Shown piece by piece: positions 1 to 8,632 of a stretch of DNA of 64,000 nucleotides. The translations under genes were made by a program, and so were the position numbers. The notes under the pieces were generated by a model. That model had not been told where the DNA came from. It saw nothing but the letters and a program-made list of their open reading frames with translations, and made no database searches. The first letter of the stretch is position 1. The number at the start of each line of letters is the position of its first letter. This stretch comes from Castellaniella hirudinis_A (GTDB lineage Bacteria > Pseudomonadota > Gammaproteobacteria > Burkholderiales > Burkholderiaceae_B), in the NCBI RefSeq assembly GCF_047468865.1, contig NZ_JBLGTV010000012.1, positions 1-64,000 of the forward strand, written 5' to 3'.

Positions 1-36
1 CGTGAATTTGTAGTGGTGCAGTTTAAAACAGAACTC

Positions 37-1016
37 TTAAAAATCAATAGCTTGCGTTTTTAACTGTCGAACTCTGGAGGCAAAAGCATAGGCGCTGGCT
101 GCCGTGACCGGCATCGAGATAAACAGCAACATGGCCACCACTCTGGTGGCATACAAGCCCGCCAGCACACATTTGACACGCCATATCCCGGCGGATCGGC
201 TGCAGACGTAGGTTCCGAAGATATTCGCCAGTGCGACCAAGGCCAGGGCCGTACCCGCCTGCTTCAGACTCAGCCCGTGCGCCAGCAAATAGGCAGGCAA
301 GTGCGTCGCAATGAAGCCCAGTTGAAAACCACAGGCGAAGAACCCCAGATTCAACCACCAGAAGCCTCGGCGGCGCAGGGCGTCGCGGATCGAGACCCCC
401 GCCGGGCGGTGCTGGGGATACGCCGGCTGTCTCCTGCCCGGACACACAGCGGCACAATCAGCGGCAGGCTCGCCAGCATCAGCAAGCCCAGGATGATCGC
501 GGTGCCTTGCCAACCCACCCCGACCAGCAGGGACTGAACCAGCGGCACCAGAACGAACTGTCCCAGCCCGCCGATTGCGCCGGCGACAGCCAACGCCCAA
601 CTGCGCTGATGTGATTCGAAAATCCGAGACAATGCGCCATAGACCGTGCCGAAAGCCGTACCCGACAAGGCCATGCCGATCAGCACCCCATTGCCAAGCG
701 TGAAACCGACGGGCCCCGAAGCCTGCGCCATCAGGTACAGGCCCAGGCCATAGGCCAAGATGCCGGCCAACAGCACGCGGCGGGCTCCGTAGCGGTCGGC
801 CACCCAGCCTGTCAGGGGTTGCGTCAATCCCCAGACGAGATTCTGCAAGGCCAACGACAGTCCGAACGTTTCCAGGGGCCAGCCATTACCGGACGTCACC
901 GGCTGCATGAACAGCCCCTGTGTATGCCGTATCCCCAGCGACAGGCCCATGAGGGTACCACCGGAAATGACAATCATCCAGCGGGAGGCGAAGAACGGAT
1001 CAGTATTGATTTTCAT
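37..1016 (-). pseudogene. MFS transporter, frameshifted and 3'-truncated
   Basis: The 5' part (from 1016) encodes an MFS-type N-terminal half with several hydrophobic segments and the GWVADRYGARR signature of the loop between helices 2 and 3. Around 435-450 the frame is lost: the first frame runs into Arg/Ser-rich nonsense to 351, while the next frame resumes transporter-like sequence (GFWWLNLGFFACGFQLGFIA) down to about position 80. There similarity stops and an AT-rich stretch supplies a stop at 37-39. A full MFS protein has about 400 residues and 12 helices; at most about 310 codons remain. The gene is divergent from the MocR regulator at 1290 and may have been its target. The frameshift could be a sequencing error, but the truncation would remain. 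Confidence 0.75.
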
Positions 1017-1289
1017 GGCAAGGCGCCGGGGGTTGTCATCAACGGAACCATCCTCACCGATCTCGCGTGTGCATCAAATACACAATCACGCCGGATTTTT
1101 CCGATACACGCCGGGTGATCCAGCAATTGAATCCCCAAAAAATCCCGGATCTGTATCTTTTCTCCATGCCGGATCGGCCTTACAGTGACAACAGGTTCGC
1201 TGGCTCGCCATCGCGCACAGGGCTTGATCAGCGGGCGCACCGGGTCGCCCCAAACGCACGGGCTGGGCGCACCGCACGAAGACAATCCC

Positions 1290-2711
1290 ATGAGTCGCTA
1301 TCTCAACCTCGCCAATACCCTGAGCCGCCGCATCGAACAGGGCCTCTACGAGGCCGGGGGCCGGCTGCCTCCGGTTCGCAGCCTCAGCACCGAGCACGGG
1401 GTCAGCTTGACGACCGTCCAGCAGGCCTATCGCTGGCTGGAAGCGGCTGGCCTGGCTGAAGCGCGGCCCCGGTCGGGCTGGTACGTTTCGGCAAGGCGGC
1501 CGACGCCTGCACTGCCGACCATGGGCGAACCCGCGCTGCGTCCGATCGACGTGTCTGACTGGGGACAGGTACAGGATCTGCTGGATCTGGAACGCGAAGG
1601 GAAAACGATACAACTGGGCCGAGGCATGCCGGACGTCGAGAGCCCCTCCCTGCGTCCCCTGCAGGCGGCGCTCGCCCGGGAAGGCCGGCATGCCGGCATC
1701 GCCAGCCTGCATTACAACGACATGCAGGGAGTACCCGCCCTGCGCGAACAACTGTCCCGTCTGGCCGTGGACGCAGGCTATCAGGCATCCCCTGACACGC
1801 TGATTGTCACGACCGGCTGCCAGGAAGCGTTGTCGTGCGCCATACGGATCCTGTGCGTGCCCGGTGATATCGTGGCCATCGCATCCCCCAACTATCACGG
1901 CACGATGCAGATCCTGAAGGAGGCCGGTGTCCAAGCCTTCGAAATCCCCTCGGATCCCGTTCAGGGCATCAGTCTGGAGGCGCTCGAACTCGCCCTGGAC
2001 CGTTGGCCCATCAAGGCCATTCTGGTGATCCCGAACGCCAGCAATCCACTCGGCTACACGATGCCCGAACATCGCAAACGGGGCCTGATTCGCCTGGCCC
2101 AACGCTTCGATGTCCCCATCATCGAGGACGACATTTATGGTGATCTGGTCTATGGCTGGCCCCGGCCCCATGCCTTGAAGGCATTCGACGAGGACGGCCG
2201 GGTCTTGCTGTGCAGTTCATTTTCCAAGACCCTGGCCCCCGGACTGCGGGTGGGCTGGATCGCTCCGGGACGCTACTTCGACAAAGCGCTGCGCATGAAA
2301 TACACCAGCTCGGGGCCGACCGCACCGCTGCCGCAAATCGCCGTTGCCGAGTTCCTGCGCAAGGGACATTACCCCGTTCATCTGCGTCGGATGCGGCGAC
2401 AGTACCAGCGCCAACGAGATGTCATGACCGAATGGGTACAACGCCATTTCCCCGAAGGCACCCGCATCAGCCATCCGCAAGGCGGTTTCACCCTGTGGAT
2501 CGAATTGCCGGAATCGTTCGACACGCATGCGCTCGATCCCATGCTGCGGGAAAACGGCATCGTCATCGCGCACGGCAATATTTTCTCGGCCGCCGGCAAA
2601 TACCGGAACTGCATGCGGCTGAGCCACGCCTCGGTCTTCACGCCCCGCACCGAATGGGCGGTGCACAAGATCGGCCAAGCTGTCGGCAAAATGCTCAACA
2701 CCCACCCCTGA
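1290..2711 (+). CDS. MocR-type GntR regulator with aminotransferase-like domain
   Basis: The product has 473 aa. Residues about 1-70 form a GntR winged helix (ASTEHGVS-type turn, LxxxGLxxxRPRSGWYV wing), joined by a linker to a fold-type I aminotransferase domain. The PLP lysine lies in SFSKTLAPGLRVGW, about residue 313, and the NASNPLG and EDDIYGDL motifs are visible. MocR proteins usually bind PLP or an amino acid and regulate a neighbouring gene. ATG 1290 is chosen over an upstream in-frame start at 1185 because MSRYLNLA is the natural beginning of the helix-turn-helix. It is divergent from the decayed MFS gene, so a transporter may have been its target; the effector is unknown. Confidence 0.9.
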   Translation: MSRYLNLANTLSRRIEQGLYEAGGRLPPVRSLSTEHGVSLTTVQQAYRWLEAAGLAEARPRSGWYVSARRPTPALPTMGEPALRPIDVSDWGQVQDLLDLEREGKTIQLGRGMPDVESPSLRPLQAALAREGRHAGIASLHYNDMQGVPALREQLSRLAVDAGYQASPDTLIVTTGCQEALSCAIRILCVPGDIVAIASPNYHGTMQILKEAGVQAFEIPSDPVQGISLEALELALDRWPIKAILVIPNASNPLGYTMPEHRKRGLIRLAQRFDVPIIEDDIYGDLVYGWPRPHALKAFDEDGRVLLCSSFSKTLAPGLRVGWIAPGRYFDKALRMKYTSSGPTAPLPQIAVAEFLRKGHYPVHLRRMRRQYQRQRDVMTEWVQRHFPEGTRISHPQGGFTLWIELPESFDTHALDPMLRENGIVIAHGNIFSAAGKYRNCMRLSHASVFTPRTEWAVHKIGQAVGKMLNTHP

Positions 2712-2719
2712 AACACGAT

Positions 2720-3658
2720 ATGCCCGACACCATCCGCATCCCCGCTGCCGACGCCTATCCGCTAGGCGGCTTCCAATGGCGCCACGCACCGGCCACCGAC
2801 GCCCCGCCCCCGGTCGCGCTCATCAACCCCGCCACTTCAGTGCGCTGCCGATATTACATGCGCTTTGCCGAATATCTGCATGCGCACGGCTGGGATGTCG
2901 TGACCTACGACTACCGTGGCATCGGCGAATCCCGTCGGGGCGCTTTGCGCCGCTTTCAGGCCGACTGGATCGACTGGGGCACACAAGACTTCGAGGGGGT
3001 GCTGCAACACACCAACCGCGCCTTTCCCGGCCAGGCCATCGACGTGGTCGGGCACTCCGTCGGCGGCTTCGTCATCGGCTTGGCGCCTTCAGCGCACCGC
3101 ATACGCCGGATATTCACCATGGGCGCCCAGTTCGCCTACTGGCGAGACTACCAGGCTGACAAACGGCGCGGCATGTTCCTGAAATGGCACGTTCTGATGC
3201 CGCTCATCGCACAGCTGCTGGGCCACGTGCCGGCCAAGCGGCTGGGCTGGATGGAAGACACGCCCAAGGGCGTGGCGCTGGATTGGGCCCGCATGAGCGC
3301 GCGTTTCGAGGATTCCGTCCGCCGGGGCATTCTGACGGCTGACGGCCTGCCGCAGGCAATCGAGCTGGCCCGCAATTTCCAGACCATCAGTGCGCCGATC
3401 CTCGCGCTGGGCACCGAGGACGACCCCTACGGCACCGAGGCAGCGCTGGATCGCCTGCTGCGCTACTACAGCGCCAGCCCGCGCAGCCACCTGCGACTCG
3501 CCCCGCAGGACATCGGCCTGGACACCATCGGCCATTTCGCGTTCTTCCACGAACGCTTCCGCGGCATCCTGTGGCCCTACGCGCTGGAATGGCTGCGACA
3601 TGCCGCGCTGCCGACAGGCGCCGCCGGACGGTTGAAGATCATGCCGCCCGGTTACTGA
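2720..3658 (+). CDS. alpha/beta hydrolase family protein
   Basis: The product has 312 aa and no signal peptide. The nucleophile elbow is GHSVGG (about residue 115), after a strand-turn DVVTYDYRGIGES typical of the fold. A late His in DTIGHFAFF is a good candidate for the catalytic base and Asp in GTEDDPYG for the acid. The family includes esterases and lipases acting on small acyl compounds; no substrate can be inferred. ATG 2720 lies 8 bases after the MocR stop, so the two genes are probably cotranscribed. Confidence 0.85.
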   Translation: MPDTIRIPAADAYPLGGFQWRHAPATDAPPPVALINPATSVRCRYYMRFAEYLHAHGWDVVTYDYRGIGESRRGALRRFQADWIDWGTQDFEGVLQHTNRAFPGQAIDVVGHSVGGFVIGLAPSAHRIRRIFTMGAQFAYWRDYQADKRRGMFLKWHVLMPLIAQLLGHVPAKRLGWMEDTPKGVALDWARMSARFEDSVRRGILTADGLPQAIELARNFQTISAPILALGTEDDPYGTEAALDRLLRYYSASPRSHLRLAPQDIGLDTIGHFAFFHERFRGILWPYALEWLRHAALPTGAAGRLKIMPPGY

Positions 3659-3689
3659 ATCAATCGTCCGCCCATGGACAGGAGCCCAC

Positions 3690-4199
3690 ATGAACCTGCA
3701 TCACACATTCCAGACAATGGCACGCTACAACCGTTGGATGAACGAAAAGCTCTACGACACCTGCGCCCGCCTGAGCGACGAGGAACTCAAACTCGACATG
3801 AAAGCCTTTTTCGGCAGCATTCATGGCACACTGAACCATATTCTGCTCGCCGACCGAGTCTGGCTGGCGCGGCTTGCGGGGGTGCCCTGCGCGATCCGCT
3901 CACTCGACCAGGTGCTGTACACGGAATTCATCCCGCTGGCCCAGGCACGCAAGACAACGGACAATGACCTCGACCGCATGATGGCCGGCCTGTCCCGGGA
4001 AGCCATGGACGAGCGCATCACATACCGGCCCATCTCCCAAGGAAAAGCATCCAGCGCAACACGCGGCTTCATCCTGCTGCATCTGTTCAATCACCAGACC
4101 CACCATCGCGGACAGGTGACCTCGTTGATCTCGCAACTGGGACATGATGTCGGCGTGACTGATCTGATCGCCCTGCCGCAGGCCGCCGCCTTCGACTGA
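3690..4199 (+). CDS. DinB-family metal-binding four-helix protein
   Basis: The product has 169 aa. It matches the DinB/YfiT fold: a His in the second helix (SIHGTLNHIL, about H50) and the HLFNHQTHHRGQ motif (about H131-H142) supply the three-His metal site. Some family members are thiol-dependent S-transferases (bacillithiol, mycothiol or glutathione related) and others have no known role. Close residues such as FNHQTHHRGQVT are highly typical of proteobacterial DinB proteins. An AGGAG-like site precedes ATG 3690. It follows the hydrolase by 31 bases. Confidence 0.88.
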   Translation: MNLHHTFQTMARYNRWMNEKLYDTCARLSDEELKLDMKAFFGSIHGTLNHILLADRVWLARLAGVPCAIRSLDQVLYTEFIPLAQARKTTDNDLDRMMAGLSREAMDERITYRPISQGKASSATRGFILLHLFNHQTHHRGQVTSLISQLGHDVGVTDLIALPQAAAFD

Positions 4200-4246
4200 C
4201 CCAACGTCCCGCTTCCAAGACGACCCGCTTCCAAGGAAACCCACCC

Positions 4247-5014
4247 ATGAACCATCGACTCCCGGACGGCAGCGACCCAGGCACGCTGCTCATTACCGGC
4301 GCCGGCCGCGGCATCGGCGCGGCGACTGCGCTGGCTGCCGCGCGCCTGGGCCGCGACATCGTCCTGAACTATGCCCGCGACGAACAGTCGGCCCGTGCCG
4401 TGGCGGAATCTATCCGCGCCATCGGCCGCAAGGCCACCATCATCCAGGCCGACGTCGGCCGCGGCGAGGATATCCGGCGGATGTTCGACACCATCGAGCA
4501 CGAGATCGGACCGCTCCACGGCCTGATCAACAATGCGGGCATCACCGGGCCGATCGGGCCGTTCACGGATACGGCCCAGGCCACCATCGAGCACGTGTTC
4601 CAGGTCAACGTGCTGGGCGCCATGCAATGCGCACGCGAGGCGCTGTCGAATTTCAGGCGCCATGGCACGCAGGGTGTGATCATCAATGTCTCGTCCATCG
4701 CGGCCCGCACGGGCAGCCCCGGAGAATACGTGCACTACGCGGCCAGCAAAGCCGCACTGGATGCCTTCACCCTGGGGCTGGCCAAGGAAGTGGCCGCCGA
4801 AGGCATTCGGGTCTGCGGACTGGCGCCGGGCAGCACACTGACGGATATCCACGCAGCCGCAGGCGAACCGGCCCGGCCCGCTCGCATCGCCCCCGGGATT
4901 CCATTGGGCCGCCTGGCGCAGCCCGCCGAAATCGCGGAAGCCATCGCCTGGCTGGCCTCGCCGGCGGCTTCCTACGTCACGGGCACAACGCTGGTCTGCG
5001 CCGGGGGGCTTTGA
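4247..5014 (+). CDS. SDR family NAD(P)-dependent oxidoreductase
   Basis: The product has 255 aa, the usual length for classical short-chain dehydrogenases. The cofactor motif TGAGRGIG is at about 17-24, NNAG at 95-98, the catalytic Ser at about 150, and the Y164-x3-K168 pair (YAASK) is intact. The C-terminal region with LGRLAQPAEIAEAIAWLASP and YVTG is typical of FabG-like or glucose-dehydrogenase-like members. The substrate cannot be read from sequence. It lies in the same direction as the DinB gene, 47 bases downstream. Confidence 0.9.
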   Translation: MNHRLPDGSDPGTLLITGAGRGIGAATALAAARLGRDIVLNYARDEQSARAVAESIRAIGRKATIIQADVGRGEDIRRMFDTIEHEIGPLHGLINNAGITGPIGPFTDTAQATIEHVFQVNVLGAMQCAREALSNFRRHGTQGVIINVSSIAARTGSPGEYVHYAASKAALDAFTLGLAKEVAAEGIRVCGLAPGSTLTDIHAAAGEPARPARIAPGIPLGRLAQPAEIAEAIAWLASPAASYVTGTTLVCAGGL

Positions 5015-5111
5015 CGTCAACCCCCGGTTCGGGCCCGTGTCGCAGCAGATCGAAACCCAGGGGCATTCGGCAGCGGGCCATCGCACTAAAATGTAACGTT
5101 GCCGGCCACCC

Positions 5112-5166
5112 CTTGAAATCCAAAAATTCATCCCTATAATTAGCACTCGATGGGGTTGAGTGCTAA
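5112..5166 (+). promoter_or_regulatory. groE promoter with sigma-32-like element and CIRCE operator
   Basis: CTTGAAA (5112-5118), 13 bases, then CCCTATAAT (5132-5140) resembles the RpoH (sigma-32) consensus. The same bases also give a sigma-70 reading, TTGAAA-16-TATAAT. Immediately downstream is a perfect CIRCE: TTAGCACTC (5140-5148), 9-base spacer, GAGTGCTAA (5158-5166), the HrcA binding site. Its first base is the last base of the -10. Dual heat-shock activation and HrcA repression is therefore likely. Confidence 0.92.
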
Positions 5167-5215
5167 CAACCGGCCCCCGCCTTTTTCAAACTTCATACAT
5201 AACAGGAGTTCCTCC

Positions 5216-5503
5216 ATGGCACTGCGTCCTTTGCACGATCGCGTGATCGTCAAGCGTCTGGACAACGAGCGCACCACGGCGTCCGGCATCGTCATCCCCG
5301 AAAGCGCGGCTGAAAAGCCCGATCAGGGTGAAGTCCTGGCCGTTGGCCCCGGCAAGAAAACCGAAGACGGCAAGATCGTCGCGGTTGACGTCAAGGTCGG
5401 CGACAAGGTTCTGTTTGGCAAATACGCCGGCCAGTCCGTCAAGGTCGACGGCGAAGAAGTGCTGGTCATCCGCGAGGAAGAAATCCTCGCCGTGGTCGAA
5501 TAA
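5216..5503 (+). CDS. groS: co-chaperonin GroES
   Basis: The product has 95 aa and is full length. MALRPLHDRVIVKRLD at the N terminus, the mobile-loop region ERTTASGIVIPESA and the closing EEILAVVE are all characteristic. It forms the heptameric lid of the GroEL chamber in the cytoplasm. ATG 5216 follows an AGGAG site; an upstream in-frame start at 5150 lies within the promoter/CIRCE region and is rejected. It is the first gene of the groES-groEL operon. Confidence 0.98.
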   Translation: MALRPLHDRVIVKRLDNERTTASGIVIPESAAEKPDQGEVLAVGPGKKTEDGKIVAVDVKVGDKVLFGKYAGQSVKVDGEEVLVIREEEILAVVE

Positions 5504-5595
5504 GCATCCGCGCTCAAGGCCCGAAACCGGCCCTTTTGCCTCCCGGCCTTGTCCGCAAGGCCGAATTGTCCTGAATCATCCCAAGGAATTTCAAC

Positions 5596-7233
<1,638 letters not shown>

Positions 7234-7285
7234 GCCTCCCCGCCCGGGCTGGTGTACGACGCATCAGCCCCCCCGGCACCCCGAA

Positions 7286-7319
7286 AACCCCGCTCGCTTC
7301 TTGGCGAGCGGGGTTTTTT
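7286..7319 (+). terminator. groEL rho-independent terminator
   Basis: A perfect 10-bp stem (CCCCGCTCGC 7288-7297 with GCGAGCGGGG 7304-7313), a 6-base loop and a run of six T. It closes the groE operon and separates it from the inserted module downstream. Confidence 0.95.
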
Positions 7320-7329
7320 GCTTTGGGCC

Positions 7330-7341
7330 GCCCCAAGGCAA
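7330..7341 (+). repeat. dispersed repeat core, copy 1
   Basis: GCCCCAAGGCAA lies just after the groEL terminator. The same 12-mer occurs at 11142-11153 on the far side of the ATPase-protease pair and, inverted, at 59372-59383 after dksA. It is more likely a dispersed intergenic repeat of this genome than a specific attachment site. Confidence 0.5.
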
Positions 7342-7353
7342 AGAAAGGGCGGG

Positions 7354-7608
7354 ATGAGGTTCACTGATGGTAAAATTGACTTATCCTCACGCTTGTCGCA
7401 ACCCTTGAGAAAGCGCACCCTTTCGACAGTTGCCAAGATTGCCGCGACATTGCATATATCTGTCGGTCTGCTTTTCGTTTTGGCGGCCGATCAGGATGAA
7501 CTATGAGACACTGCCGAGCAGGTCGCCGATCAGTTGATGCAGTCTGCGCTGGCATCTCTGAGAGCCTCGGACAACATGACAGCGCAAGTGGGAGGCCGTT
7601 ATGGCTAA
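7354..7608 (+). pseudogene. remnant of an XRE-type helix-turn-helix regulator
   Basis: From ATG 7354 the frame encodes a short N-terminal part, then KRTLSTVAKIAATLHISVGLLF. This is the last helices of an XRE/Cro-type HTH domain, where a typical protein reads GKRTLSTVAKIAxALGVSxxxLF. The recognition-helix portion before it is missing or scrambled. An in-frame TGA (7504-7506) interrupts the reading; beyond it the same frame continues as a plausible acidic tail (DTAEQVADQLMQSALASLRA) to a stop at 7606-7608. That stop overlaps the start of the ATPase gene. It looks like a decayed regulator of the module. The stretch 7234-7600 holds otherwise only the groEL terminator and the dispersed repeat. Confidence 0.5.
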
Positions 7609-8632
7609 TGCCGAACAACTCAAGGCGTTGGTGAAATCCCACATCGAACGGGACGACCGGCATTTTTATTCCGTTGCCATGCAGGTCGCAGCCCGTGAAG
7701 CCAAGGTGGGCCACGGCAAGCTCGCTCAAGAACTGCGCGACATGATCGACGCAGCCAAGTCCCGTGTGTCGCCCGCCGATGCGACGGGCAATCTCGTGCC
7801 TCTGGCGCGCCCCCGCGGCGAGCTGGCAAACCTGCTGACGGTAACCTATCCGCAAAATCGGCTGGTGGACATGGTGCTCGATACGGATGTGGCCGAGCAG
7901 CTTGGCCGCATCCTGAAGGAGCAAAAGCATCATTCGCGCATCCGCGAGCATGGCCTGTCACCACGACGCAAACTGCTGCTGGTTGGGCCACCCGGCACGG
8001 GCAAGACGATGACGGCCTCCGTGCTGGCGGGCGAGCTTGGCATTCCCTTGTTCTCCGTGAGGCTCGATGCGCTCATCACCAAGTTCATGGGTGAAACGGC
8101 CGCCAAATTGCGTCAGATATTCGACGCCATCAGTGAGGTTCGCGGCGTTTACTTTTTCGACGAATTCGATGCCATTGGCTCGCAGCGAGGATTCGCCAAC
8201 GATGTGGGCGAGATTCGGCGAGTGCTCAATAGTTTCCTGCAAATGATCGAAAGCGACCAGTCTCACAGCCTGATCCTTGCTGCGACCAACCATGTCGAGA
8301 TACTCGACTACGCGCTTTTCCGTCGATTCGACGACGTGATCGAGTACCGGCTGCCGAGCGGGCCTCAAGCCGCCAAGCTGCTGCAGGCGCGACTCGGGAA
8401 ATTTGCTCCCAAGCCCTTCCCTCTGAAAACTTTCACCGCAAAGGCGGAGGGGTTAAGCTACGCGGAAATCAGGCGCGCCGTGGACGAGTCCATCAAGGAG
8501 GCGGTGATGCATGACGAGGATCGCGTGACGTCTGATGCGCTCGCGCGGGCCTTCGAGGAACGCCGGAAATTCAGCATCAGAATGAACGATAAGAAGGCTG
8601 TGCAGAACTATGCCGGATCAACCGCAAGCTAA
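7601..8632 (+). CDS. AAA+ ATPase of an IetAS-like defence module
   Basis: The product has 343 aa. After an N-terminal helical region (about 1-85) comes one AAA+ domain: Walker A GPPGTGKT (129-136), Walker B VYFFDEFD (183-190), sensor-1 AATN (227-230) and arginine-finger pair RRFD (241-244). It resembles the FtsH/proteasomal-type classical AAA clade and has no protease domain of its own. The next gene, overlapping by 23 bases, is a subtilisin-like protease. An AAA ATPase cotranscribed with an S8 protease is the layout of the IetAS (Gao_Iet) anti-phage system, where both genes are needed; the assignment is by architecture, not by similarity search. GGAGG lies 6 bases before ATG 7601. Confidence 0.85.
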   Translation: MANAEQLKALVKSHIERDDRHFYSVAMQVAAREAKVGHGKLAQELRDMIDAAKSRVSPADATGNLVPLARPRGELANLLTVTYPQNRLVDMVLDTDVAEQLGRILKEQKHHSRIREHGLSPRRKLLLVGPPGTGKTMTASVLAGELGIPLFSVRLDALITKFMGETAAKLRQIFDAISEVRGVYFFDEFDAIGSQRGFANDVGEIRRVLNSFLQMIESDQSHSLILAATNHVEILDYALFRRFDDVIEYRLPSGPQAAKLLQARLGKFAPKPFPLKTFTAKAEGLSYAEIRRAVDESIKEAVMHDEDRVTSDALARAFEERRKFSIRMNDKKAVQNYAGSTAS

